Shown: piece after piece, positions 17,733 through 27,382 of the stretch
Layout: every line of letters begins with the position of its first letter
Position numbering within the stretch: position 1 is the first letter of the stretch
Origin: Microbulbifer variabilis
Lineage (GTDB): Bacteria; Pseudomonadota; Gammaproteobacteria; Pseudomonadales; Cellvibrionaceae
DNA: 64,000 bases
Assembly: GCF_023716485.1 (NCBI RefSeq)
Contig: NZ_CP092418.1
Location: 4,186,501-4,250,500, forward strand
Reading direction: 5' to 3'
Position numbers and translations under genes: made by a program
Notes under the pieces: generated by a model
The model's input: the letters and a program-made list of their open reading frames with translations, nothing else
Database searches by the model: none
Told to the model about the DNA's origin: nothing

Positions 17733-20700
17733 TTAGTGGACTACCGGCTTGTGCAGTAGCAGTAGAGGACCAGTATCACCATCGTCACCACAAGTATCTA
17801 TATTTCTCGACTTGAAGCGATGATTGAAGATCAACTCAACATCTTTAACGGCATTGAGATCTACTAATGAGCCATAACGATCTGCCAACTTGAAAGATAA
17901 GCGCCAACCACTGGCGGCAACACTGCGCTCTTTAAAAGCACTGGTCACTGTAGAAACGGAAGCTGCACCGCTATTAAACACATCGAGATTTGCAGCCATT
18001 GGCACTCGAAAACTGTTGCGGAATGATAGATTTGCTCCATCAACGGTATCCCAGAAACGCGGGGTATGGGTAATAAATTCATTCTGGATACCTACACTAT
18101 CCGCACTCTCCATCAAGGTTCCCGGCGTTTTACTGCGCAGGAAGCTAGTGCCACCATAGGTTAGGTAGGCCGGAGTTTCTGTTTCAGCACTAACACTGTG
18201 CAGCAAGGGAATATTGAGCCCAATAGTCTCAATTTTATCCAGATAAGACCCACCTGCAGCTAAACAACTCAGATCGTTATTACCTGCAATAACCGGCCCC
18301 AGGAAGAAGTTACTGCGCGGTAATTCTTTCACAGTACTAAATTCCACAGTTACCCAGGTATCACTGCCATATTTACGCGATAACAGGCGCAGCTTTTCCT
18401 GCAAGGCTTGCTGCGGGCTTAAGCGCGGGCCACCTTGTTGGGCAGGATCCGGATGAACGTAGGTCTGTGCAATACCATTGATATTATCCACATAGCCAAA
18501 CACATCGTCCTTTAGAGAGAAGGTGTCCGTCGCCTGTTGAGTGCCACTGAGATTACGTAACTGATCAAAAGACAACATTTCACTATAAAAATCCCTCAGT
18601 TCTTGCGCATTGCGCAAACGGAAAATACTTTCCTTTCTGAAGCCAGTGACTGATCCCACAAAAGATTCCTGCCACTTGTATTCCAGTGCACTGGCCGCGT
18701 AGAACAACCACTTCTGTGCTTCTTCAAAGTAACGCTCCGCACGCAGTACTTCAGTCGTCAGGCGGCTGGCATGGATCGGATCGGCAAAATAACGCTCAGC
18801 CAGATTGGCATTAGTAGTGAACATCTGGTTCATAACCCGTTGTGCCTGATTCAGCATGCCGGTCAAACGTTCCACTTCCTGCTCAACTGTAGCTTCCGCT
18901 TGGGCAATATCCAGCGCAATGGTATTTGCTTCCAGCCACATAGTGCGCACGCGAGCCTTACTCTCCACACCCAGTAGTCTATTTGAGCTGTCGTTTAAGG
19001 TCGCGCGTTCTTCCGCCGCTAGGCGGGCGCTCTCTGCCTCCAATTTACCAATATCTTTAATCGTTTTTATATTGCGGTTGTGCTCAGCAACGGTTTCTGC
19101 GGTTTCTTTTACCGTTTGCGCTAGTTGAGCCCAATTTTGACTCACGATAGCTGCTACCGACTTCACAATCCCTTTAAACAGGCTACCCCGCTTTCTAGAC
19201 TGTTCCGCCTTTTTGCGAATTTTAGCAATCTGCTGCTTAATTGAAACCTGCTTGGAGCCGTAATCCAGGATGATCTTCGACATGCCGTCGACGATACCCT
19301 CTTCCTCCGCGCGTCGTTCGATTTCGATTTCAATCGCACTCAGCAGGTCTTCCATACGCTGCAGGTTGTTGCTCAGTGCAATTTCCGCAATATCGATATT
19401 GTTCGCCTGCAGAGAAATTTCACTACCGTTCTGCGCATCCTCCGTGACAATCACACAGTCCTCGGCAAAGCAGTTACTTGGGAACTCCAAGCCCAACAGG
19501 CTGTACAGCCAGTTGCCCAACTGCTGGTGGCGGTCGGTATATTCCGTGGCCAGCTTGTCGGCACTGTGGCGGTAGTTCTCGTAGCTGGTTTTTGCGGCGG
19601 CGAGACTATTCTGTGCGGTGGCAATAGGGCCACTGCTGTCATTACCGAGGAAGTCACTCAGTGCATTGAAGGAATCAAACACGGTGTTGCCATCAATACC
19701 GTAACCCTGTACCAGCAACACTGAGTCCTGTGGCAGGCCCAGAATATTGGTTTCGCCCGTGAGCCAGCTCACGGAGTTTTCCAAATCGCTGAGATGGGTT
19801 TGCCATGCATACACCGCTTCGGGCAGACCAGAGAAACCTTGCACCTGGGTAAAGTCGGTATTCGGGAAGATCGCACGCAATGATTGCTCTTTAGCAATCA
19901 ACTCACTGCGCAGCGTATTCATCTCGTCAACCATTTGTGCCAGCAGGGTGGTATTGGTCTGTCCGGCAACGACGGCCAGGCGCGCTTGCTGCACTTTAGT
20001 AGAAGCCAATTTGCTCATCAGCTGATAGAGCATGGTGACATCTTTGTAACCGGTGAACAGTAATTCTGCTGGGGTTACATCTTTTTGTGCCAGGTCGTTG
20101 GGGTCGTAGTAGCGGGGGCTAATTTGACCACGGGAGGGACCCCATTGTGCTAAAAACTCCGGTGCATAGGTCAGCAGGGAGTTGTACTGCTCCAGGGCAT
20201 CCTTCAACAACTGGTGTGCAGTTTCTATATGGCCAACTTCGACCTCTACCGCTTCGTTACGCAGGCGGCTAATACGGGCATTATCCAGGGCTTCATTAGC
20301 CAGGATCATTTCCGCTACCGCGCGATCGTAGTAAACATCCAGCGTGAAACGTTGCAGGTTTTCATTGTTGGGATGATGAGTGAGCTGCTCAAAAATAAAC
20401 GCTTCCACATCTGTGGCACGGTTACGTTCGGCAGTGTCATATAGGCTGGAAAATTCAACCGTGGCTTCACCACTGGCATAAGGGTTAATCACCGTATTGG
20501 TGTTGGTATCAACGATATACATCAGATCCAGGTAGCGGAAGGCCGCTCTATCCCGGGAGAAAATACCCTGGGCAGGATTTTCCTGGGCCGCAGGTACCTG
20601 ATCGGCTTCGTTGTAGTACAGCTGCTTGCGAATCTGTACCGTGGGATCCAGCTCCATCGTTACCGTGAAGGTATTACTAAAGTCGGAAGAGCCCGCTTTG

Positions 20701-22430
20701 TTCGCGGCCTGTACACGATAATCGTGCGTACCGAATACTAATGGAGAGGCATTGTATTTATAGCTGTTGCCAGCACCGTTATACACGGTTTTCCAGCTGC
20801 CATTATTCATACGTTGCTGCAGCAGATAACTATCAGTTTCGGCAACTGATGGCCAGCTTACGGTATACGCTTCGCCAGTAGAGGAAGGTACGGTGATATA
20901 ACTAGGTGCTACGGGTGGCTTCAGCAACGCTACGGTGGCGCAGGCTTCCGGTGAATAGTTGGACTGATCTGTTGAGGTCAGTGCACGCACCCGGTAGCAG
21001 TGGCGCCCGTCTTGCAAGTTACTCAGCTGGTAGCTGCGTGCAGTGCCGCGATAAAGCTGCTTATTTGCACTGTCTACCACTTGATATTCAACGGTAAGAC
21101 CGCCTTTTTTAACTTCGCTCCAGCTAAGCTTGACCTTGCCATCCCAGCTGTTGGTTGGCGAAGCTGAGGCTACGGGCACACCAACAGCGCGATCGACTTT
21201 AACCGTTACTAACGAGGAGTAGTTGGAGCAAGTGCCCTTGGCATTACAAGCGCGAACCTTATAGCTATAAGAGCCATTGCTAACACCAGAGAAACTCTTA
21301 CTTAAACCAGAACCATTGTACAGAGTGGAGCCACTGCCATCGACCAACTGATAACTGGTGGCAAACTGCTTGGTATTCCAGCTGACAGTATATTTACCAT
21401 CGAGGCTGGTGGTGGTATTTAATTTAGGTGTTGGTACGCCAGGACGGAAATAGACTTCTAAATCTTTACTTTCTCGATAGCCAGAACAAGTGGTATTACA
21501 GGCCCGCACTCTAAAGCGGTAAGTACTACCATGGCTCAGGGAGGAAACCGTTGTACTGGTAGATGAACCAGAATAAATATTGCCGGACCAACTGCCGTTA
21601 TCCTTGCGTTGTTGTACCTCGTAGCGAGTAGCCCCGCTGCTGGCAGCCCAGCTGATATTAACGCTGCTAGAGGAGGTATAACTGGGAACAGTGATAGAGG
21701 ATGGGGTTGATGGGGTTTTCTCTACTTTGAGGGTCCCACCGGTTTTATAATCACTGCACATATTGGATGTACAGGCTCTTACGCGATATCGGTAGCTTCC
21801 ATTGGATTTACCAGTTTCATTAAACTTGGTGCCAGATGAATTATAAATTCTACTCCAAGAACCCCCATTTATACTGCGATATAGCTCATAGCGGTTAGCT
21901 GCAGAACTTGATGACCAACTAATGGAATATGAGCCATCACTATCAAAAGTCGGATAATTTATAGTAGAAGGCGTAGAGGTAACAGTTACCTCACGGCAGG
22001 TTTCTCTGGTCATTGGGCGCCCAATAAACCCAGGCCCAACCAAGCCCGCCTCCCCTTCCGCTTTATAACAAAAAGAATAAGTACCATTGGCTGTTAAATT
22101 AACAACACGAGAACCAGTTGAAGGCGGATAGTGATCTAAAACTGTCTCTTTGCCATTAAATGTTTGAATAAGAGAGTAATCTTCATGTCTGGTTTCTCCG
22201 CTGGTGAGCGTATACTCTTTCCAGGCTAATGTCGCCTTACGATTTGAATAGCTGAGTGTGAAGCTAGATGGCAATTGAACAAAACAGTCGTAAACAACCT
22301 GCCCCCTAGATCCACCTATAGAATGCTCACCATCAATCCTACACCCGGCCTGAGCATGTTGTGGCAAGAAACTAAAAGACACAAACCCAACGGCAAATAG
22401 TGGGCCTGTCAATTTGAATATCTTTATCAT
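17733..22430 (-). CDS. Tc toxin subunit A-related FN3 protein, paralogue A3
   Basis: 1,565 residues. The signal peptide (about 1-28, ...LPQHAQA) precedes a type II N-terminal domain with cysteines (GCRIDGEHS...YDCFVQLP). The first ~500 residues appear identical to A4. FN3-5 has the SVAETDS variant shared with A1 and A2, whereas A4 and A5 have SVDKADS. The coiled-coil middle is the alpha-type cassette (KRGSLFKGIVKSVAAIVSQ; near 19035-19255), as in A1 and unlike its neighbours A2 and A4. The C-terminal part has its own substitutions (LHSVSAETETPAYL) and ends in HKPVVH. This patchwork shows that the gene is a recombinant of lineages also seen in A1 and A4. No strong ribosome-binding site is visible before ATG 22430. 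Confidence 0.8.
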   Translation of the reverse strand: MIKIFKLTGPLFAVGFVSFSFLPQHAQAGCRIDGEHSIGGSRGQVVYDCFVQLPSSFTLSYSNRKATLAWKEYTLTSGETRHEDYSLIQTFNGKETVLDHYPPSTGSRVVNLTANGTYSFCYKAEGEAGLVGPGFIGRPMTRETCREVTVTSTPSTINYPTFDSDGSYSISWSSSSAANRYELYRSINGGSWSRIYNSSGTKFNETGKSNGSYRYRVRACTSNMCSDYKTGGTLKVEKTPSTPSSITVPSYTSSSSVNISWAASSGATRYEVQQRKDNGSWSGNIYSGSSTSTTVSSLSHGSTYRFRVRACNTTCSGYRESKDLEVYFRPGVPTPKLNTTTSLDGKYTVSWNTKQFATSYQLVDGSGSTLYNGSGLSKSFSGVSNGSYSYKVRACNAKGTCSNYSSLVTVKVDRAVGVPVASASPTNSWDGKVKLSWSEVKKGGLTVEYQVVDSANKQLYRGTARSYQLSNLQDGRHCYRVRALTSTDQSNYSPEACATVALLKPPVAPSYITVPSSTGEAYTVSWPSVAETDSYLLQQRMNNGSWKTVYNGAGNSYKYNASPLVFGTHDYRVQAANKAGSSDFSNTFTVTMELDPTVQIRKQLYYNEADQVPAAQENPAQGIFSRDRAAFRYLDLMYIVDTNTNTVINPYASGEATVEFSSLYDTAERNRATDVEAFIFEQLTHHPNNENLQRFTLDVYYDRAVAEMILANEALDNARISRLRNEAVEVEVGHIETAHQLLKDALEQYNSLLTYAPEFLAQWGPSRGQISPRYYDPNDLAQKDVTPAELLFTGYKDVTMLYQLMSKLASTKVQQARLAVVAGQTNTTLLAQMVDEMNTLRSELIAKEQSLRAIFPNTDFTQVQGFSGLPEAVYAWQTHLSDLENSVSWLTGETNILGLPQDSVLLVQGYGIDGNTVFDSFNALSDFLGNDSSGPIATAQNSLAAAKTSYENYRHSADKLATEYTDRHQQLGNWLYSLLGLEFPSNCFAEDCVIVTEDAQNGSEISLQANNIDIAEIALSNNLQRMEDLLSAIEIEIERRAEEEGIVDGMSKIILDYGSKQVSIKQQIAKIRKKAEQSRKRGSLFKGIVKSVAAIVSQNWAQLAQTVKETAETVAEHNRNIKTIKDIGKLEAESARLAAEERATLNDSSNRLLGVESKARVRTMWLEANTIALDIAQAEATVEQEVERLTGMLNQAQRVMNQMFTTNANLAERYFADPIHASRLTTEVLRAERYFEEAQKWLFYAASALEYKWQESFVGSVTGFRKESIFRLRNAQELRDFYSEMLSFDQLRNLSGTQQATDTFSLKDDVFGYVDNINGIAQTYVHPDPAQQGGPRLSPQQALQEKLRLLSRKYGSDTWVTVEFSTVKELPRSNFFLGPVIAGNNDLSCLAAGGSYLDKIETIGLNIPLLHSVSAETETPAYLTYGGTSFLRSKTPGTLMESADSVGIQNEFITHTPRFWDTVDGANLSFRNSFRVPMAANLDVFNSGAASVSTVTSAFKERSVAASGWRLSFKLADRYGSLVDLNAVKDVELIFNHRFKSRNIDTCGDDGDTGPLLLLHKPVVH

Positions 22431-22523
22431 GCTAAATATTAAATACTCTATTCATAAAATAACCTAACAAGCACAACGAAATATGCACAAAAACTTAAGC
22501 ACAAGAAGGTTAAGATGATTAAC

Positions 22524-22552
22524 GATGCACCTCACACAATGTGAGATGCACC
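22524..22552 (-). terminator. Stem-loop downstream of A4
   Basis: On the minus strand, GGTGCATCTCACA pairs along all 13 bases with TGTGAGGTGCATC (two G-U pairs) round a three-base loop. It begins 12 bases after the A4 stop. The following sequence is not T-rich, so terminator strength is uncertain. It differs in sequence from the A1-A3 stem-loops but has a sister copy after A5. Confidence 0.6.
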
Positions 22553-22563
22553 TATTTATGAGA

Positions 22564-25500
22564 TTAATGAACTACAGGCTTACGTAGTAGCAACAATGGA
22601 CCAGGGCCATCATCGCCACCACAGCTATCTATATTTCTTGATTTGAAGCGGTGATTAAAGATCAATTCAACATCTTTAACCGCATTGAGGTCTACCAGTG
22701 AGCCATAGCGATCTGCCAGCTTGAGCGACAAGCGCCAGCCAGTGGCGGCGACACTACGTTCTTTAAATACATTAGTCACCGTAGAACTAGAACCTGCACC
22801 ACTATTAAGTACATCTAAATTAGCGGCCATAGGAACCCGATAACTATTACGGAAAGCCAAGTTGGCTCCATCAACAGTATCCCAGAATCGAGTGCTATGG
22901 GTAATAAACTCATCCTGAATACCGACGCCATCCTCACTCTCCACCAGAGTTCCTGGTGTTTTACTACGTAAAAAGCTGGTACCGCCATAAGTTAGGTAGG
23001 CTGGAGTTTCGGTTTCACCACTAACGCTATAGGCAAGGGGGATATTGAGCCCAATAGTCTCAATTTTATCCAGGTAAGATCCACCTGCAGCTAAACAACT
23101 CAGATCGTTATTGTCTGCAATAACTGGCCCCAGGAAGAAGTTACTGCGCGGTAATTCTTTCACAGTACTAAATTCCACGGTTACCCAGGTATCACTGCCG
23201 TATTTACGCGACAACAGGCGCAGCTTTTCCTGCAGTGCTTGCTGCGGACTTAAACGAGGACCACCTTGTTGGGCAGGGTCTGGATGTTGGTAGGTCTGTG
23301 CAATACCGTTGATATCATCTACATAGCCAAACACATCATCTTTCAAAGAGAAAGTATCCGTCGCCTGCTGAGTGCCACTGAGATTGCGCAACTGATCGAA
23401 GGACAACATTTCACTATAGAAATCCCTCAGTTCCTGGGCATTGCGCACTTGGAAAATATCTTCCTTTCTGGAGCCAGTCACTGAACCCACAAATGATTCT
23501 TGCCACTTGTATTCCAGGGCACTGGCCGCGTAGAACAACCACTTCTGCGCTTCCTCAAAGTGACGCTCTGCACGCAACATTTCCGTAGTCAGGCGGCTGG
23601 CATGGATCGGGTCAGCAAAATAACGTTCGGCCAGATTGGCATTAGTAGTGAACATCTGGTTCATAACCCGCTGTGCCTGATTCAGCATGCCGACTAAACG
23701 TTCAACTTCTTGCTCAACCGTGGCTTCCGCTTGGGCAATATCCAGCGCGATGGTATTTGCCTCCAGCCACATGGTGCGCACGCGCGCTCGGCTTTCGACA
23801 TCCAACAGTTTATTGCTGCTGTCATTCAGCTTCGCTCGCTCTTCTGCACCCAAGCGAATACTCATTGCTTCTAGCTTGCCAATATCTTTAATACTCTTGA
23901 GATTGATATGACTAGAAACCACCTGATCGATACCTTGCTCTAGCGTGCTTGTATCTCCGGTGTAGTAGGCTTTAATTGCACCACCCACTACTTTCAGGAA
24001 GCCATCGCGTTTTCTGGATTTCTCCGCTTCTTTACGAATCTTGGTGATTTGCTTAGAAATGGATTCCTGCTTGGAGCCGTAATCCAGGATGATCTTCGAC
24101 ATGCCGTCGACGATACCTTCTTCCTCCGCACGTCGCTCGATTTCGATTTCAATCGCACTCAGCAGGTCTTCCATACGCTGTAGATTGTTGCTCAGTGCGA
24201 TTTGCGCGATATCAATATTGTTTGCCTGCAAGGCAATTTCACTACCTTGCTGTGCAGACTCTTCAACAATAATGCAGTCTTTGCTGAAGCAGTTACTTGG
24301 GAACTCCAGGCCCAACAGGCTGTACAGCCAGTTGCCCAACTGCTGGTGGCGGTCGGTATATTCCGTGGCCAGCTTGTCGGCACTGTGGCGGTAGTTCTCG
24401 TAGCTGGTTTTTGCGGCGGCGAGACTATTCTGTGCGGTGGCAATAGGGCCACTGCTGTCATTACCGAGGAAGTCACTCAGTGCATTGAAGGAATCAAACA
24501 CGGTGTTGCCATCAATACCGTAACCCTGTACCAGCAACACTGAGTCCTGTGGCAGGCCCAGAATATTGGTTTCGCCCGTGAGCCAGCTCACGGAGTTTTC
24601 CAAATCGCTGAGATGGGTTTGCCATGCATACACCGCTTCGGGCAGACCAGAGAAACCTTGCACCTGGGTAAAGTCGGTATTCGGGAAGATCGCACGCAAT
24701 GATTGCTCTTTAGCAATCAACTCACTGCGCAGCGTATTCATCTCGTCAACCATTTGTGCCAGCAGGGTGGTATTGGTCTGTCCGGCAACGACGGCCAGAC
24801 GCGCTTGCTGCACTTTAGTAGAAGCCAATTTGCTCATCAGCTGATAGAGCATGGTGACATCTTTGTAACCGGTGAACAGTAATTCTGCTGGGGTTACATC
24901 TTTTTGTGCCAGGTCGTTGGGGTCGTAGTAGCGGGGGCTAATTTGACCACGGGAGGGACCCCATTGTGCTAAAAACTCCGGCGCATAGGTCAGCAGGGAG
25001 TTGTACTGCTCCAGGGCATCCTTCAACAACTGGTGTGCAGTTTCTATATGACCAACTTCGACCTCTACCGCTTCGTTACGCAGGCGGCTAATACGGGCAT
25101 TATCCAGGGCTTCATTAGCCAGGATCATTTCCGCTACCGCGCGATCGTAGTAAACATCCAGCGTGAAACGTTGCAGGTTTTCATTGTTGGGGTGATGAGT
25201 GAGCTGCTCGAAAATAAACGCTTCTACCTCTGTAGCGCGGTTACGCTCAGCAGTGTCATATAGGCTGGAAAACTCAACCGTGGCTTCACCACTGGCATAG
25301 GGGTTGATCACCGTATTGGTGTTGGTATCGACGATATACATCAGGTCCAGGTAGCGGAAGGCCGCTCTATCCCGGGAGAAAATACCCTGGGCAGGATTTT
25401 CCTGGGCCGCAGGTACCTGATCGGCTTCGTTGTAGTACAGCTGTTTGCGGATCTGTACCGTGGGATCCAGCTCCATCGTTACCGTGAAGGTATTACTAAA

Positions 25501-27249
25501 GTCGGAAGAGCCCGCTTTGTTCGCGGCCTGTACACGATAATCGTGCGTACCGAATACTAATGGAGAGGCATTGTATTTATAGCTATTGCCAGCACCGTTA
25601 TACACGGTTTTCCAGCTGCCATTATTCATACGCTGCTGTAGCAGGTAGCTATCTGCTTTATCCACCGATGGCCAACTTACGGTATAAGCTTCGCCAGTAG
25701 AGGAAGGCACGGTGATATAGCTAGGCGCTACGGGTGGCTTCAGCAACGCTACGGTGGCGCAGGCTTCCGGTGAATAGTTGGACTGATCTGTTGAGGTCAG
25801 TGCACGTACCCGGTAGCAGTGGCGCCCGTCTTGCAAGTTGCTCAGCTGGTAGCTGCGTGCAGTGCCGCGATAAAGCTGCTTATTTGCACTGTCTACCACT
25901 TGATATTCAACGGTGAGACCACCTTTTTTAACTTCGCTCCAGCTAAGCTTGACCTTGCCATCCCAGCTGTTGGTTGGCGAAGCTGAGGCTACGGGCACAC
26001 CAACGGCTCGATCGACTTTAACTGTTACTAACGAGGAGTAGTTGGAGCAAGTGCCCTTGGCATTACAAGCGCGAACCTTATAACTATAAGAGCCATTGCT
26101 AACACCAGAGAAACTCTTACTTAAACCAGAACCATTGTACAGAGTGGAGCCACTGCCATCGACCAACTGATAACTGGTGGCAAACTGCTTGGTATTCCAG
26201 CTGACAGTATATTTACCATCGAGGCTGGTGGTGGTATTTAATTTAGGTGTTGGTACGCCAGGACGGAAATAGACTTCTAAATCTTTACTTTCTCGATAGC
26301 CAGAACAAGTGGTATTACAGGCCCGCACTCTAAAGCGGTAAGTACTACCATGGCTCAGGGAGGAAACCGTTGTACTGGTAGATGAACCAGAATAAATATT
26401 GCCGGACCAACTGCCGTTATCCTTGCGTTGTTGTACCTCGTAGCGAGTAGCCCCGCTGCTGGCAGCCCAGCTGATATTAACGCTGCTAGAGGAGGTATAA
26501 CTGGGAACAGTGATAGAGGATGGGGTTGATGGGGTTTTCTCTACTTTGAGGGTCCCACCGGTTTTATAATCACTGCACATATTGGATGTACAGGCTCTTA
26601 CGCGATATCGGTAGCTTCCATTGGATTTACCAGTTTCATTAAACTTGGTGCCAGATGAATTATAAATTCTACTCCAAGAACCCCCATTTATACTGCGATA
26701 TAGCTCATAGCGGTTAGCTGCAGAACTTGATGACCAACTAATGGAATATGAGCCATCACTATCAAAAGTTGGATAATTTATAGTAGAAGGCGTAGAGGTA
26801 ACAGTTACCTCACGGCAGGTTTCTCTGGTCATTGGGCGCCCAATAAACCCAGGCCCAACCAAGCCCGCCTCCCCTTCCGCTTTATAACAAAAAGAATAAG
26901 TACCATTGGCTGTTAAATTAACAACACGAGAACCAGTTGAAGGCGGATAGTGATCTAAAACTGTCTCTTTGCCATTAAATGTTTGAATAAGAGAGTAATC
27001 TTCATGTCTGGTTTCTCCGCTGGTGAGCGTATACTCTTTCCAGGCTAATGTCGCCTTACGATTTGAATAGCTGAGTGTGAAGCTAGATGGCAATTGAACA
27101 AAACAGTCGTAAACAACCTGCCCCCTAGATCCACCTATAGAATGCTCACCATCAATCCTACACCCGGCCTGGGCATGTTGTGGCAAGAAACTAAAAGACA
27201 CAAACCCAACGGCAAATAGTGGGCCTGTCAATTTGAATATCTTTATCAT
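22564..27249 (-). CDS. Tc toxin subunit A-related FN3 protein, paralogue A4
   Basis: 1,561 residues. Signal peptide, type II N-terminal domain and FN3-1 to FN3-4 match A3, and the ~90 bp upstream of the two start codons also match closely, so promoter and 5' half were duplicated together (offset 4,819 bp). FN3-5 (SVDKADSYLLQQ), the neighbouring ATEVEAF variant and the beta-type cassette (KRDGFLKVVGGAIKAYYTGD; near 23880-24075) match A5. The C-terminal part is mosaic: SFDQLRNLSGTQQ as in A3, and YQHPDPAQQ is its own. Architecture is otherwise as in A1: FN3 array, helical body, coiled coil and TcB-binding-like C-terminus ending in FNHRFKSRNIDSC. No strong ribosome-binding site is visible. Confidence 0.8.
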   Translation of the reverse strand: MIKIFKLTGPLFAVGFVSFSFLPQHAQAGCRIDGEHSIGGSRGQVVYDCFVQLPSSFTLSYSNRKATLAWKEYTLTSGETRHEDYSLIQTFNGKETVLDHYPPSTGSRVVNLTANGTYSFCYKAEGEAGLVGPGFIGRPMTRETCREVTVTSTPSTINYPTFDSDGSYSISWSSSSAANRYELYRSINGGSWSRIYNSSGTKFNETGKSNGSYRYRVRACTSNMCSDYKTGGTLKVEKTPSTPSSITVPSYTSSSSVNISWAASSGATRYEVQQRKDNGSWSGNIYSGSSTSTTVSSLSHGSTYRFRVRACNTTCSGYRESKDLEVYFRPGVPTPKLNTTTSLDGKYTVSWNTKQFATSYQLVDGSGSTLYNGSGLSKSFSGVSNGSYSYKVRACNAKGTCSNYSSLVTVKVDRAVGVPVASASPTNSWDGKVKLSWSEVKKGGLTVEYQVVDSANKQLYRGTARSYQLSNLQDGRHCYRVRALTSTDQSNYSPEACATVALLKPPVAPSYITVPSSTGEAYTVSWPSVDKADSYLLQQRMNNGSWKTVYNGAGNSYKYNASPLVFGTHDYRVQAANKAGSSDFSNTFTVTMELDPTVQIRKQLYYNEADQVPAAQENPAQGIFSRDRAAFRYLDLMYIVDTNTNTVINPYASGEATVEFSSLYDTAERNRATEVEAFIFEQLTHHPNNENLQRFTLDVYYDRAVAEMILANEALDNARISRLRNEAVEVEVGHIETAHQLLKDALEQYNSLLTYAPEFLAQWGPSRGQISPRYYDPNDLAQKDVTPAELLFTGYKDVTMLYQLMSKLASTKVQQARLAVVAGQTNTTLLAQMVDEMNTLRSELIAKEQSLRAIFPNTDFTQVQGFSGLPEAVYAWQTHLSDLENSVSWLTGETNILGLPQDSVLLVQGYGIDGNTVFDSFNALSDFLGNDSSGPIATAQNSLAAAKTSYENYRHSADKLATEYTDRHQQLGNWLYSLLGLEFPSNCFSKDCIIVEESAQQGSEIALQANNIDIAQIALSNNLQRMEDLLSAIEIEIERRAEEEGIVDGMSKIILDYGSKQESISKQITKIRKEAEKSRKRDGFLKVVGGAIKAYYTGDTSTLEQGIDQVVSSHINLKSIKDIGKLEAMSIRLGAEERAKLNDSSNKLLDVESRARVRTMWLEANTIALDIAQAEATVEQEVERLVGMLNQAQRVMNQMFTTNANLAERYFADPIHASRLTTEMLRAERHFEEAQKWLFYAASALEYKWQESFVGSVTGSRKEDIFQVRNAQELRDFYSEMLSFDQLRNLSGTQQATDTFSLKDDVFGYVDDINGIAQTYQHPDPAQQGGPRLSPQQALQEKLRLLSRKYGSDTWVTVEFSTVKELPRSNFFLGPVIADNNDLSCLAAGGSYLDKIETIGLNIPLAYSVSGETETPAYLTYGGTSFLRSKTPGTLVESEDGVGIQDEFITHSTRFWDTVDGANLAFRNSYRVPMAANLDVLNSGAGSSSTVTNVFKERSVAATGWRLSLKLADRYGSLVDLNAVKDVELIFNHRFKSRNIDSCGGDDGPGPLLLLRKPVVH

Positions 27250-27342
27250 GCTAAATATTAAATACTCTATTCATAAAATAACCTAACAAGCACAGCGAGA
27301 TATGCACAAAAACTTAAGCACAAGAAGGTTAAGATAATTAAC

Positions 27343-27371
27343 GATGCACCTCACATAATGTGAGATGCATC
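27343..27371 (-). terminator. Stem-loop downstream of A5
   Basis: Sister of the stem-loop at 22524-22552, offset by exactly 4,819 bp. GATGCATCTCACAT pairs with ATGTGAGGTGCATC, 11 bases after the A5 stop on the minus strand. The flanking sequence lacks a T run. It lies inside the A4 upstream region and so may also affect A4 expression. Confidence 0.6.
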
Positions 27372-27382
27372 TATTTATAAGA